From the NCBI GenBank assembly GCA_007125005.1, contig SLDY01000001.1:1-42920 (forward strand): 42,920 nucleotides of DNA. Reading direction: 5' to 3'. The translations under genes and the position numbers were made by a program. Below the pieces are notes generated by a model. The model was not told the origin of the DNA. It made no database searches and saw only the letters and a program-made list of their open reading frames with translations. This document shows positions 9,135-17,514 of the stretch, piece after piece. Positions within the stretch are counted from its first letter, which is position 1. Each line of letters starts with the position of its first letter. This stretch comes from Natronohydrobacter sp. GTDB lineage: Bacteria; Pseudomonadota; Alphaproteobacteria; Rhodobacterales; Rhodobacteraceae.

Positions 9135-10028
9135 ATGTCAAGATTGCCGCATGTGATCTGGTTGCGCGCTTTCGAGGCAGCGGCCCGGCATAGCAGTTTT
9201 TCGGGCGCGGCGAATGAGCTCAATCTCACGCCGGCTGCAGTAAGTCAGCATATCCGGCTTTTGGAAAAACATCTTGGCGTCAGTCTGTTCAAGCGCCTGC
9301 CGCACGGAGTTACGCTGACGGATATGGGGCAAGCCTACGCCCTGCCGATCCGCAAGGCGTTTACCGAAATGCACGACGCGACTGCTGGTCTGTTCCGGCG
9401 GCGCGTAAGACGGCATCTGCACATCCGTACTTCCGTCACCTATGGCGCTTTGGTGCTCGCACCCAGGCTGGCGGAGTTCTATGCACTCCATCCTGATGTT
9501 GAGTTGCACATGACGACTGCAGTCTGGTCTGACAGGTTAGATGATCCACGCATTGATATCGACATTCGTTACGGCACCGGGAATTGGTCAGAGCCACATC
9601 TTTGGCAGTTATCCCAGGAAACTGGCGTGGTGGTCTGTGCACCAGATCACGCCGCGCGCTTTGGTACACCGCCTGATCTTGCGGCCCTCGCTTCAGATCA
9701 CCGCGTTCTCATTATGGGGTCTGAGGTGGAGTGGCAGCGCCTTTCCGCGCATTTTTCGCTCGATCTTGGTCCTGCAGTTCATTGCTCAAGGGCTGATTCC
9801 TCGCTGATGGCGCTACAGATGCTGCTGGGGGGAGGATGCTCGGCCATCATCCATGAAAGTTTCGCCGCACCGTATCTGGAGCGGGGTTTGCTCATCTGTC
9901 CATTCGACTATCGTCTGCCAATCCGCGAAGCCTATTACTTGATCATCGACAGTGAGGCCCTGAAGAGGTCTGAAGTCGTGGACTTCCGTGACTGGCTGGT
10001 AAGTGACGTGGGATTGGTCAAGACGTAG
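9135..10028 (+). CDS. LysR-family transcriptional regulator (GcvA-like)
   Basis: A 297-residue regulator with an N-terminal winged helix-turn-helix (residues about 7-65; FSGAANELNLTPAAVSQHI is the recognition region) and a C-terminal periplasmic-binding-protein-like effector domain. The WLRAFEAAARHSSFSGAA opening is typical of the GcvA branch. The ATG at 9135 has AAGGAG nine bases upstream; longer in-frame starts would add an unrelated tail. It diverges from the GMC/aldehyde dehydrogenase operon, and the shared 170-base region (8965-9134) should carry both promoters and the operator. By the usual LysR pattern it would activate that operon in response to its substrate; this is inference from position. 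Confidence 0.9.
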   Translation: MSRLPHVIWLRAFEAAARHSSFSGAANELNLTPAAVSQHIRLLEKHLGVSLFKRLPHGVTLTDMGQAYALPIRKAFTEMHDATAGLFRRRVRRHLHIRTSVTYGALVLAPRLAEFYALHPDVELHMTTAVWSDRLDDPRIDIDIRYGTGNWSEPHLWQLSQETGVVVCAPDHAARFGTPPDLAALASDHRVLIMGSEVEWQRLSAHFSLDLGPAVHCSRADSSLMALQMLLGGGCSAIIHESFAAPYLERGLLICPFDYRLPIREAYYLIIDSEALKRSEVVDFRDWLVSDVGLVKT

Positions 10029-10122
10029 ACGGGCGCATGCGTGCCTCTCAGATGGTTGAGTATTTTTGCGCTATCCCGCTCGGACGACCGCTTCTCGAAA
10101 ACAGCTGCTGTTGGGCCCGGTA

Positions 10123-11121
10123 TCAGGGTTCAGAATCTGCGGCGCTATGACCGTCAGTGCCAAGCCCATATGTGCGTTCGCTGATGGGATGGGAGTGGAT
10201 CGCAGCTTTCAAGGCCTCAAGAAAAGCGGTTTCTGCGCGATTGAGCGTTGCTTTCGGATTCCATGCCAGATGCACATCGATCGCAGGCGGGTTGGTATAG
10301 GGTGGAAGCCGCCATAGCAGACCATCTGAAACATCACGCGCCACGACATGCAAAGGCAAGGGGCCAATCCCAAGCCCGGCAATGACCATGCGACGCACTT
10401 CCTCCAGATGGCTGGACGTACCAATGATTTGTTCATTCAGCTCCGATTGAGCCCGTAACAAGGTCACAGAGCGAAGGGCATCATGTAACCTGTCAGTCTC
10501 GAAGCTCACCGCCGAATGCCCGGCCAGATCACTTTGCTGTAGCCGCGCGCGCCCGAATAACGGATGTGGCGGGCCACAGAACAGGCCAAAGAATTCGCGA
10601 TAAAGTCTCAGATATTCAATTTTCGGATCGCGCCTGTGCACAAGGCAGATGGCAAAAGACGCTGTGCGTGCAGTGACACTGGCCAGCGCAGCACTTGAGC
10701 CAAGCACCGAAATCGACAAGGTGGCGCGCGGGTGGAGAGTGTGAAACGAGGCAAGTACTTGATCAAATAATGGGCAAACGACATGACTGGCCACCGCGAT
10801 CCGCACATGGCCTGTGACCTCGTCAGTCATATCGCGCATCAATGTGGATAGCCGATGCACGGCTCCGTGGATCTCGACAGCTTCACGATACAAAACGGCG
10901 CCCGCACGGGTCAGCTCATAGCGTCCTGGGGCGCGATCAATCAGGCGCTTTCCGATAATTTCTTCAAGCTTTTTCAATGCGGTAGAAACGGAGGGTTGTG
11001 TGATTCGCAACCGCTGTGCAGCGTCGGTGATCGAGCGTGACTCAACCATGACCACGAAACTGCGCAATAGATTCCAGTCCAGATCCCGGGTCAGACGATC
11101 CGTGTCATGAGGTTCAGTCAT
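10123..11121 (-). CDS. LysR-family transcriptional regulator divergent from the ABC transporter operon
   Basis: A 332-residue LysR protein. The helix-turn-helix lies at about residues 16-75 (ITDAAQRLRITQPSVSTALKKLEE) and is followed by the effector-binding domain. The first ~12 residues are an uncharacteristic polar lead, so the start could be slightly downstream. It is separated from the transporter/catabolic operon by only 106 bases on the opposite strand and is the best candidate for its regulator. The known D-glutamate cassette (dgcN/dgcA) in other proteobacteria also has a LysR regulator (DgcR), but whether this gene is its counterpart cannot be told from sequence alone. It is convergent with the other LysR gene, with a 94-base gap that shows no convincing terminator. 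Confidence 0.9.
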   Translation of the reverse strand: MTEPHDTDRLTRDLDWNLLRSFVVMVESRSITDAAQRLRITQPSVSTALKKLEEIIGKRLIDRAPGRYELTRAGAVLYREAVEIHGAVHRLSTLMRDMTDEVTGHVRIAVASHVVCPLFDQVLASFHTLHPRATLSISVLGSSAALASVTARTASFAICLVHRRDPKIEYLRLYREFFGLFCGPPHPLFGRARLQQSDLAGHSAVSFETDRLHDALRSVTLLRAQSELNEQIIGTSSHLEEVRRMVIAGLGIGPLPLHVVARDVSDGLLWRLPPYTNPPAIDVHLAWNPKATLNRAETAFLEALKAAIHSHPISERTYGLGTDGHSAADSEP

Positions 11122-11134
11122 TGATGCGGCCTAT

Positions 11135-11156
11135 ATTCATTATTCTAATTATCAAT
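11135..11156. promoter_or_regulatory. AT-rich imperfect dyad, candidate LysR operator
   Basis: Inside the 106-base divergent gap between the LysR gene and the transporter operon there is a 22-base AT-rich imperfect palindrome. The left half ATTCATTATT matches the reverse complement of the right half at 8 of 10 positions. It contains T-N11-A spacing (11136/11148), as often seen in LysR boxes, although that pair is not centred on the dyad. It stands out against GC-rich surroundings. Role inferred. Confidence 0.45.
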
Positions 11157-11227
11157 TTGCTTTATGCGTCGATGCTTTGCAATCAGGAAGCGTAGGCATT
11201 TTCAGACCGTTCTGCAGGAAGAAAACC

Positions 11228-12094
11228 ATGTCGGTCGAAGCACGAGAGAAGCGCCAGCCGTGGATATTGCTTTCCCCCGCTTTAGGGGCAGTAGCGCTTT
11301 TATTGTTGGTGCCGCTTTTGTTTATCGTGGTTTATTCTTTCTGGCTGCGCTCGGCGGTCGGGCCAGACACGGTGGGGTTTCACCTTGATAACTGGCAGCG
11401 CGCGCTGACCGATCCTTTCTATCGCTATATATTGCTTAACACGCTCAAGATTGCGGCGATCACGACGTTTTTCTGTGCGTTGCTGGGCTATCCGGCGGCC
11501 TATTTCATCACGCGATCAAGCGGCAACAAGCTGCTGTTGTTGCTGTTGCTGATGCTACCCTTCTGGATCAGCTACATCATTCGCACAATGAGCTGGATCA
11601 ACATTCTGGGCAGCTCGGGCGCGCTGAACACGCTGCTGATGGCCATGGGCATCACCTCATCTCCTATCCAGATGCTCTATAATGAGGCCACGGTCATTTT
11701 GGGGTTGGTCCATTTCCTGCTGCCCTTCATGGTCCTGAATATCTATGTGAGCCTCGACGGGATCGACACTAATCTGGAAGACGCGGCAACCTCTCTGGGG
11801 GCAACGCGTTGGCAGGCTTTCCTGCAAGTGACTCTGCCATTATCGCTGCCCGGCCTCGCGGCAGGGGGGCTGCTGTGCTTTGTCTTGGGTGCGGGCACTT
11901 ACATCACGCCGCTGATCCTTGGCGGGCCGCGCGATGCGATGTTCGCCAATCTTGTGTTCGAGGCGATCATCACTCAGCTCAACTGGCCGATGGGCTCGGC
12001 CTTGTCGCTGCTACTGCTGATCGTGCTTGGCGCGCTGGTGGCGCTCTACAACCGTTATCTGGGCATGTCGCAACTGACAAAGGGGCTGGGATAA
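11228..12094 (+). CDS. ABC transporter permease, spermidine/putrescine (PotB-like) type
   Basis: A 288-residue inner-membrane permease with about six hydrophobic segments; the first is at residues 13-38 and a Leu-rich one near 100-115. The binding-protein-dependent transport signature EDAATSLGATRWQAFLQVTLPLSLPG (EAA loop that contacts the ATPase) lies near residues 184-209. The ATG at 11228 follows AGGAAG; an upstream TTG at 11177 would add a charged tail without a ribosome site. This is the first gene of a ten-gene operon. It pairs with the next permease, its TAA overlapping that gene's ATG by one base. The family imports polyamines or related organic cations and amino-acid derivatives. Confidence 0.92.
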   Translation: MSVEAREKRQPWILLSPALGAVALLLLVPLLFIVVYSFWLRSAVGPDTVGFHLDNWQRALTDPFYRYILLNTLKIAAITTFFCALLGYPAAYFITRSSGNKLLLLLLLMLPFWISYIIRTMSWINILGSSGALNTLLMAMGITSSPIQMLYNEATVILGLVHFLLPFMVLNIYVSLDGIDTNLEDAATSLGATRWQAFLQVTLPLSLPGLAAGGLLCFVLGAGTYITPLILGGPRDAMFANLVFEAIITQLNWPMGSALSLLLLIVLGALVALYNRYLGMSQLTKGLG

Positions 12095-12879
12095 TGGGGT
12101 GGTCTGTAATTCGCGCCTATACGATCCTTGTTTATCTGTTCATGTTCCTGCCCGTTGCCGTGGTGGTGCTGCTGTCCTTCAACCAGAACCAGTTCGGCAG
12201 CTTTCCGATGACCGGCTTTTCCTTGCGCTGGTTCGAAGCGCTGTGGAACAATGACGCAGTAATGCGGGCCTTCCGCACATCGCTGGTACTTGGCCTGCTG
12301 ACAGCGCTGATTTCCACGACGCTGGGCGTGCTGGCGAGCCTTGCGCTGGTGCGCTACGCGGTGCCAGGCAAGAACCTGATCACCACTATCCTGATCGCGC
12401 CCATTCTGGTGCCCGAAGTGGTGCTGGCGGTCGCGCTGCTCCTGTTCCTCAACTGGTTGGGCATCGGCAAAAGCTTCGCGCTCTTGCTGGCGGGCCATGT
12501 GATCTTCACGCTGCCCTTCGTAATCCTGGTGGTGCAGGCGCGGCTGGTCAGCATCCGCCGCGATGTGGAAGAGGCGGCGCTCAGCCTCGGGGCCTCGCCC
12601 GTGCAGACTTTCTTTTCCGTCACACTGCCGCTTCTGATGCCCGCCGTGGCAGCCGGCGCGCTATTTGCCTTCACGATTTCCTTTGATGACATCACCGGCA
12701 CGCTGTTCTGGAAGCCGGGCGGCGTGGAAACCGTGCCCACGCAGATCTTCTCGATGCTGCGCAATTCGATCAGCCCCGAGATCAACGCGCTGGGCACAGT
12801 GATGATCATCATTACTGTGGGCCTGCCTTTGCTGGGCGCCGCGATTGCCCGCAAGATATCCATCAAACGCGGCATGTAA
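12094..12879 (+). CDS. ABC transporter permease, spermidine/putrescine (PotC-like) type
   Basis: A 261-residue inner-membrane protein with six predicted membrane segments; the first (ILVYLFMFLPVAVVVLLSF) is at about residues 11-29. The EAA loop (EEAALSLGASPVQTFFSVTLPLLMP) is at about 166-190. The segment SFDDITGTLFW near the C-terminus is typical of PotC-type permeases. Its ATG overlaps the previous stop (TAATG), so the two permeases are translationally coupled and should form a heterodimer. Substrate range follows the binding protein and is unknown. Confidence 0.92.
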   Translation: MGWSVIRAYTILVYLFMFLPVAVVVLLSFNQNQFGSFPMTGFSLRWFEALWNNDAVMRAFRTSLVLGLLTALISTTLGVLASLALVRYAVPGKNLITTILIAPILVPEVVLAVALLLFLNWLGIGKSFALLLAGHVIFTLPFVILVVQARLVSIRRDVEEAALSLGASPVQTFFSVTLPLLMPAVAAGALFAFTISFDDITGTLFWKPGGVETVPTQIFSMLRNSISPEINALGTVMIIITVGLPLLGAAIARKISIKRGM

Positions 12880-12916
12880 GAACCGTGAGAACCCTCAACC
12901 CGACAAGGAGAAGACA

Positions 12917-14059
12917 ATGGAAAATACCAAACGTTACGAGCGCCTTCTGGAGCGCTATCGCAATGGTGATCTGGATCGGCGGAGCTTTCTGGGCCTTATC
13001 GGTGCGGCAGGGCTGGCTTATGGCGTCCAGACCCCGTTTGCAAAGATGGCCTTTGCTCAGGATGTGACGCAGGTGCGCTTCGACGGCTGGGGCGGGGTGG
13101 TCTCGGAAGCCTTCCGCCGCTACGCGTTTGACCCTTACACCGCCGCCACAGGCATCACCGTGGTCGATGGCACATTCGCAGGCGGCGACGAATATCTGGC
13201 GCAGGTGCGTTCCTCGCGTGAAGGTGAATACAACATCGCCCATTTGTCTGGCGTGTTTGACTATGCCCGCTATGTGAATTTCGGGCTGGATGTCGAACTG
13301 AACCTCGACAATATTCCGAATATGGAGCTGGTGATGGACGCGCTGACCAGTGCCTATCGGCGAGTCACGCCCGATCATCTCTCGGCGGTGCCATATAACT
13401 ACGGCACCACAGGGCTGGCCTATAACCGCAAATACATCTCGGATGAGGAAATGCGCCAAAAGGGCGCCATGATCCTGATCGATGAGGCCTATAAGGGCAA
13501 GATCGGAGGCTGGCAGGACTGGCGGACGCGGATGTGGTATGCGGCGCTGCAAACTGGCCAGAGCCCCAATGACATTCAGGATCTTGATGCGGCCTGGGAT
13601 GCAATCCGCGCCCATCGCGACCTCGCGCTGAAATACTGGGGCTCGGGGGCGGAACTGATGAGCCTTCTGGCCGAGGAAGAAATCTACGTCACCGAAGGCT
13701 GGTCAGGCCGCATTGCAGCATTGCAGGAGCAAGGGCATGATATCGGCTATTATGACCCGCCAAACGGCTTTGGCTGGCAGGAATGCCTGTTCGTGATCAA
13801 GGGTTCGCCTGTGGAAGCCTGCGAGGAGTTGATAAACTTCATGCTGGCGCCCGAAACCTCGATTGCGGTAGCAGAAGGGCAGAACTATCCGCCGGCGCTC
13901 GATGGCACCAAGGTTGATCTTGGTGCGAAGATTCCAACACTGCCCGCCTATGATCCGACTGGCACGCTCGAGGCGCTGACCTTCGCCGATCCGAATTACT
14001 GGAACGGCAATGAAGCGGAGTGGTCGGAAACCTTCGCCCGTGTGCAGCGCGGTTTCTGA
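12917..14059 (+). CDS. ABC transporter substrate-binding protein (PotD-like), Tat signal
   Basis: A 380-residue periplasmic solute-binding protein of the extracellular binding family 1 (PotD/PotF-like). The N-terminus has a twin-arginine motif (DRRSFLGLIGAAG, Arg21-Arg22) and a likely cleavage site after Ala47 (AFA-Q). Export in folded form through Tat is unusual for this class in enterics but common in Rhodobacterales. The start at 12917 follows AAGGAG. The mature domain has the WGG beginning and the two-lobe pattern of polyamine binders. It lies between the permeases and a hairpin that precedes the ATPase gene. The ligand could be a polyamine, acetylated amine or another cationic compound; the binding residues cannot be assigned with confidence. 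Confidence 0.9.
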   Translation: MENTKRYERLLERYRNGDLDRRSFLGLIGAAGLAYGVQTPFAKMAFAQDVTQVRFDGWGGVVSEAFRRYAFDPYTAATGITVVDGTFAGGDEYLAQVRSSREGEYNIAHLSGVFDYARYVNFGLDVELNLDNIPNMELVMDALTSAYRRVTPDHLSAVPYNYGTTGLAYNRKYISDEEMRQKGAMILIDEAYKGKIGGWQDWRTRMWYAALQTGQSPNDIQDLDAAWDAIRAHRDLALKYWGSGAELMSLLAEEEIYVTEGWSGRIAALQEQGHDIGYYDPPNGFGWQECLFVIKGSPVEACEELINFMLAPETSIAVAEGQNYPPALDGTKVDLGAKIPTLPAYDPTGTLEALTFADPNYWNGNEAEWSETFARVQRGF

Positions 14060-14067
14060 GTGCGGGG

Positions 14068-14087
14068 CAGGGGGGCCAGCCCCCCTG
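14068..14087 (+). other. C/G-rich hairpin in the gap between binding protein and ATPase genes
   Basis: An 8-bp perfect stem (CAGGGGGG with CCCCCCTG) with a CCAG loop starts 8 bases after the binding-protein stop. No T-run follows, so it is more likely an mRNA-stabilising or processing element, letting the binding protein be made in excess, than a full terminator. It is the hairpin half of a Rhodobacterales-like intergenic element whose tail lies at 14097-14117. Confidence 0.6.
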
Positions 14088-14096
14088 AACCCCCCG

Positions 14097-14117
14097 GAGT
14101 ACTTTTGGCGAGATGAA
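14097..14117 (+). repeat. Conserved tail of a Rhodobacterales-type intergenic element, copy 1
   Basis: Directly after the C-run following the hairpin there is a 21-base stretch beginning GAGTACTTTTGG and ending AGATGAA. A stretch identical at 19 of 21 positions lies inside ileS (36666-36686). From memory, a C-rich hairpin followed by a GGAGTATTTTTGG...GATGAAG tail is scattered between genes in many Rhodobacterales genomes; its function is not known to me. Confidence 0.55.
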
Positions 14118-14167
14118 GGGAAAGCCCTGTATTTTGCAGGCTGCTTTCCCAGGTGAAAGGGCGGATC

Positions 14168-15241
14168 ATGGGCGCTGTCAGTCTGAAAAATATCGTCAAG
14201 CGGTTCGGAGTGTTTACCGCTGTCGAGAAGACATCGCTGAGTATCGCCGAAGGAAGTTTCACCACTCTGCTGGGACCATCTGGCTGCGGCAAGACGACGA
14301 CACTGCGCATGATCGCCGGACTTCTGGATCCGACAGAGGGCGAGATAATCATCGGGGGCAAGCGCGTCAATGATGTGCCGATCTACAAGCGCAATCTGGG
14401 GTTGGTGTTCCAGAATTACGCGCTGTTTCCGCATAAGACTGTGTCTGAAAACGTGGCCTTCGGGCTGCGCTACCGCAATGTCACGAAGCCTGAGATTGCC
14501 CGGCGCGTGCAGGAGGCGCTGGAACTGGTGCAATTGCCACAGGTGGCCGCGCGCTATCCCAGGGCACTGTCAGGCGGCCAGCAACAGCGTATTGCGCTGG
14601 CGCGTGCTATTGTGATCGAGCCGGACGTGCTGCTGCTAGATGAGCCGCTTTCTGCGCTCGACGCCAATCTGCGCGAGGATATGCGCGTTGAACTCAAGCG
14701 CATTCAGGAACGAATCGGGGTGACGACTGTATTCGTGACCCATGACCAATCCGAGGCGCTGGCGATGTCCGATCAGATCGTGGTCATGTCGGATGGCCGT
14801 GTTGAGCAGGTGGGTGCCCCTGAAGAGGTGTATAATACCCCCGCCAGCGAATTTGTGGCCAAGTTTCTCGGCGCCTCGAATATTCTTGATGGCCGATGCC
14901 TCTCACGCGGGCCCGAAGGAGCCGTGCTGGAAGTGCCTGTCTTTGGCAAGGTCATTGTTCCGTCGGCAAAAGCCCCGCATCTGGTGGGCGAAGGCGCAGC
15001 CAAACTGGTCATTCGCGCAGAGAAACTTCTCTTGCGCCGCAGCCCACCCGAAAGTGGTGCTTTCAGCGCCCCTGCAGAAGTTGAAACTGTTGATTATCAG
15101 GGCCAGTCGGTACGCTATTTTGTCCGTGCGGGTAACGTGCAATTACAGGCTATAAACATGATCGACGAACGCCCTTTTCCTGCAGGTGCGCAGGTGCATA
15201 TGACACTCAGGCCGCAGGACTGCGCGGCCCTGCCCGGATAA
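14168..15241 (+). CDS. ABC transporter ATP-binding protein (PotA-like)
   Basis: A 357-residue ATPase that powers the importer encoded just upstream. Walker A is GPSGCGKT at residues 36-43, followed by the Q-loop (VFQNYALFPH), the signature LSGGQQQR, Walker B with the D-loop (VLLLDEPLSALD), and the H-loop (FVTHDQSEAL). The C-terminal ~110 residues form a TOBE-type domain, as in PotA/UgpC-like ATPases. The ATG at 14168 is chosen over a GTG at 14153 because MGAVSLKNIVKRFG is a normal beginning. A 108-base gap with a hairpin separates it from the binding-protein gene, and the aminotransferase starts only five bases after its stop. Confidence 0.94.
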   Translation: MGAVSLKNIVKRFGVFTAVEKTSLSIAEGSFTTLLGPSGCGKTTTLRMIAGLLDPTEGEIIIGGKRVNDVPIYKRNLGLVFQNYALFPHKTVSENVAFGLRYRNVTKPEIARRVQEALELVQLPQVAARYPRALSGGQQQRIALARAIVIEPDVLLLDEPLSALDANLREDMRVELKRIQERIGVTTVFVTHDQSEALAMSDQIVVMSDGRVEQVGAPEEVYNTPASEFVAKFLGASNILDGRCLSRGPEGAVLEVPVFGKVIVPSAKAPHLVGEGAAKLVIRAEKLLLRRSPPESGAFSAPAEVETVDYQGQSVRYFVRAGNVQLQAINMIDERPFPAGAQVHMTLRPQDCAALPG

Positions 15242-15246
15242 AAGCC

Positions 15247-16581
15247 ATGAGCCATCTCTTTTACCAGACCAGCCAGCGCCGCCCCCTGCTGGATCAGGCC
15301 CGCGGTGTCTATATGTGGGATGTAGACGGCAAGCGCTATCTGGACGGCTCAAGCGGTGCAATGGTGTGCAATATCGGTCATTCGAATCCAAATGTCCTGG
15401 ACGCCATGCGCCGCCAGATGGAGAAATCGACCTTCGGCTACCGTTTGCATTTCGAGACCGAGGCGTCCGAGCAACTGGCCGCCAAGACGGCCGCGCTGTG
15501 CCCAGAAGGTATGAACAAGGTATTCTTTGTCTCAGGGGGCTCGGAAGCGGTGGAATCCGCGATCAAGCTGGCGCGCCAACATGCGCTTGCTGTGGGGCAG
15601 GGAAACCGCTGGAAGGTTATCAGTCGCGCGCCAAGCTATCACGGCTGCACGTTGGGCGCCCTCGCAGTCACAGGCTATGCGCCGCTCACCGACCCGTTCG
15701 AGCCCATGATGCGCAAGATGCCGAAAATCCCTGCCCCGCGTGCCTATCTCGATGGTCTCGACCCGTCCGATCCCGCGACGGGCGCGCATTATGCGGCCAT
15801 GCTGGAGGCCGAGATCCTCGCACAAGGGGCGGACACTGTGTTGGCCTTTATCGTTGAACCTATTGGCGGCGCGTCCACTGGTGCGCTGGTGCCACCCATG
15901 GGCTATATGCAGGCTGTGGATGAGATTTGCCGCCGTTACGGTGTGCTGTTGATCCTTGATGAAGTCATGACCGGTGCAGGGCGCACGGGCCGCTTTCTTG
16001 GCCTGGAGCATTGGGATCTTAGCCCCGATATCGTGGTGCTGTCGAAGGGCTTCGCCGCAGGATATGTGCCACTTGGAGCGATTGCCGCGCGTGATGATCT
16101 GGTGCAGGCTGTGCTTGAGGGTGGCGGTTTTCTTCATGGCTTTACCTATGCGGGCAATCCTCTGGCATGTGCGGCGGGCAGCGCTGTGATCGATGAGATC
16201 GCGCGTCTGGGGTTGGTGCAGAATGCCGAAGAGATGGGCGCGGTTTTGCGCATGCGGCTTGAGGGTTTGGCAGAGCGGCATCTGATCATTGGCGATGTGC
16301 GCGGCAAGGGGCTTCTGTTGGCTTTTGAATTGATGGCCGACCGGGAGACAAAGGCTCCCCTACCTGCGCATTTGGACGCGCATCAGCGGATGGTCGATAT
16401 CGCTTATGAGATGGGCCTGATCGTCTATTCGCGCCGCACCCGCGACGGGTTGGAAGGAGATCATATCATGGTGTGCCCGCCCCTGATCGTGACCGAAGCG
16501 CATCTGGACGAAATCACCCAGGTGCTGGATGGAGCACTGACCCGGCTGGTTGACGATCTGGCTCTGTCGGAAATGGTGTGA
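15247..16581 (+). CDS. Class III PLP-dependent aminotransferase
   Basis: A 444-residue fold-type I aminotransferase of the omega-amino acid/4-aminobutyrate group. The core motif LILDEVMTGAGRTGRFLG contains the PLP-ring aspartate, and the Schiff-base lysine is Lys267 in VLSKGFAAGYVPLGAI. The phosphate-binding loop SGGSEAVESAIKLARQ is near residues 97-112. The family moves a terminal amino group from amines or omega-amino acids to pyruvate or 2-oxoglutarate. It begins five bases after the ATPase stop and is followed six bases later by the BKACE gene. In the same operon as a polyamine-type importer, a plausible role is deamination of an imported diamine, aminoaldehyde or amino acid. The exact substrate is not readable. 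Confidence 0.9.
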   Translation: MSHLFYQTSQRRPLLDQARGVYMWDVDGKRYLDGSSGAMVCNIGHSNPNVLDAMRRQMEKSTFGYRLHFETEASEQLAAKTAALCPEGMNKVFFVSGGSEAVESAIKLARQHALAVGQGNRWKVISRAPSYHGCTLGALAVTGYAPLTDPFEPMMRKMPKIPAPRAYLDGLDPSDPATGAHYAAMLEAEILAQGADTVLAFIVEPIGGASTGALVPPMGYMQAVDEICRRYGVLLILDEVMTGAGRTGRFLGLEHWDLSPDIVVLSKGFAAGYVPLGAIAARDDLVQAVLEGGGFLHGFTYAGNPLACAAGSAVIDEIARLGLVQNAEEMGAVLRMRLEGLAERHLIIGDVRGKGLLLAFELMADRETKAPLPAHLDAHQRMVDIAYEMGLIVYSRRTRDGLEGDHIMVCPPLIVTEAHLDEITQVLDGALTRLVDDLALSEMV

Positions 16582-16587
16582 GGGCGC

Positions 16588-17514
16588 ATGTCGGGGATTA
16601 TTATCACTTGTGCGTTGACAGGCTCCATCCACACGCCGAGCATGTCGCCGCATCTGCCGATCACCGGCGCGGATATCGCGCAGCAGGGGCTGGCGGCGGC
16701 GCAAGCGGGCGCATCCATCCTGCATTTGCACGCGCGCGACCCAATGACTGGCCAGCCCTCAGCCGCGCTCGATCATTTCAATGGCTTTGTGCCGGCCTTG
16801 GCGCGAGGCACAGATGCCATTCTGAACCTGTCCACAGGCGGCAGCGCAGTCATGACGCTGGAGGAACGCCTTGCCGCCCCCATGGCTATTGCGCCGGAAA
16901 TGGCTTCGCTTAACATGGGAACCATGAATTTCGCGCTTTATCCGATGCTGGGCAAAGATCGCGACTGGCTGCATGGTTGGGAAAAGCCGTTTCTTGAAGG
17001 CACGGATGATCTGGTCTTCAAGAACACGCCGCGTGATCTTACCCGCATCCTGACCGCGCTCGGCCAAGAGCGTGGCGCGCGGTTCGAGTTTGAATGCTAT
17101 GATCTGAGCCATCTCTACATGCTGCGCCACTTTGTGGATCGCGGGTTCATACAGCCGCCCTATTTCATCCAGTTCGTATTCGGGGTGCTGGGGGGCATGG
17201 GGCCGGATCCTGAAAACCTGTCGCATATGGTGCGTATCTCGGACAAGCTGTTCGGGGATGATTATTTGTTCTCGGTGCTTGCTGCGGGGCGTTACCAGAT
17301 GCCATTGATTTCCATTGCGGCGGCGATGGGCGGGCACGTTCGCGTGGGGCTGGAAGACAGCCTGACCATCGCGCGCGGCCAGCTTGCATGCTCCAATGCC
17401 GAGCAAGTGGAGAAGATACGCGAGATCGTGGAGCGACTGGGTCGCGTTGTCATGACCCCGCATCAGGTTCGCGCCACGCTGGGGCTGAAGGGTGCGAGGA
17501 ATATTAATGCGTGA
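16588..17514 (+). CDS. Beta-keto acid cleavage enzyme (BKACE, DUF849)
   Basis: A 308-residue TIM-barrel metalloenzyme of the family founded by 3-keto-5-aminohexanoate cleavage enzyme (Kce). It condenses a beta-keto acid with acetyl-CoA, giving acetoacetate and a shortened acyl-CoA. Zinc ligands His46 and His48 (ILHLHARD) occupy the same positions as in Kce; the expected third ligand is Glu256 in GLEDS. The NLSTGG motif (80-85) is also present. Members act on different beta-keto acids, including dehydrocarnitine, so the aminotransferase next door may form or precede its substrate. The stop overlaps the next start by eight bases. Family firm, substrate open. Confidence 0.9.
   Translation: MSGIIITCALTGSIHTPSMSPHLPITGADIAQQGLAAAQAGASILHLHARDPMTGQPSAALDHFNGFVPALARGTDAILNLSTGGSAVMTLEERLAAPMAIAPEMASLNMGTMNFALYPMLGKDRDWLHGWEKPFLEGTDDLVFKNTPRDLTRILTALGQERGARFEFECYDLSHLYMLRHFVDRGFIQPPYFIQFVFGVLGGMGPDPENLSHMVRISDKLFGDDYLFSVLAAGRYQMPLISIAAAMGGHVRVGLEDSLTIARGQLACSNAEQVEKIREIVERLGRVVMTPHQVRATLGLKGARNINA

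Noticed and set aside
10058-10070. Third copy of the GAGTATTTTTG repeat tail between the LysR genes
   Set aside because: Only about 11 T-rich bases match and the remaining half of the motif is absent, so chance is likely.
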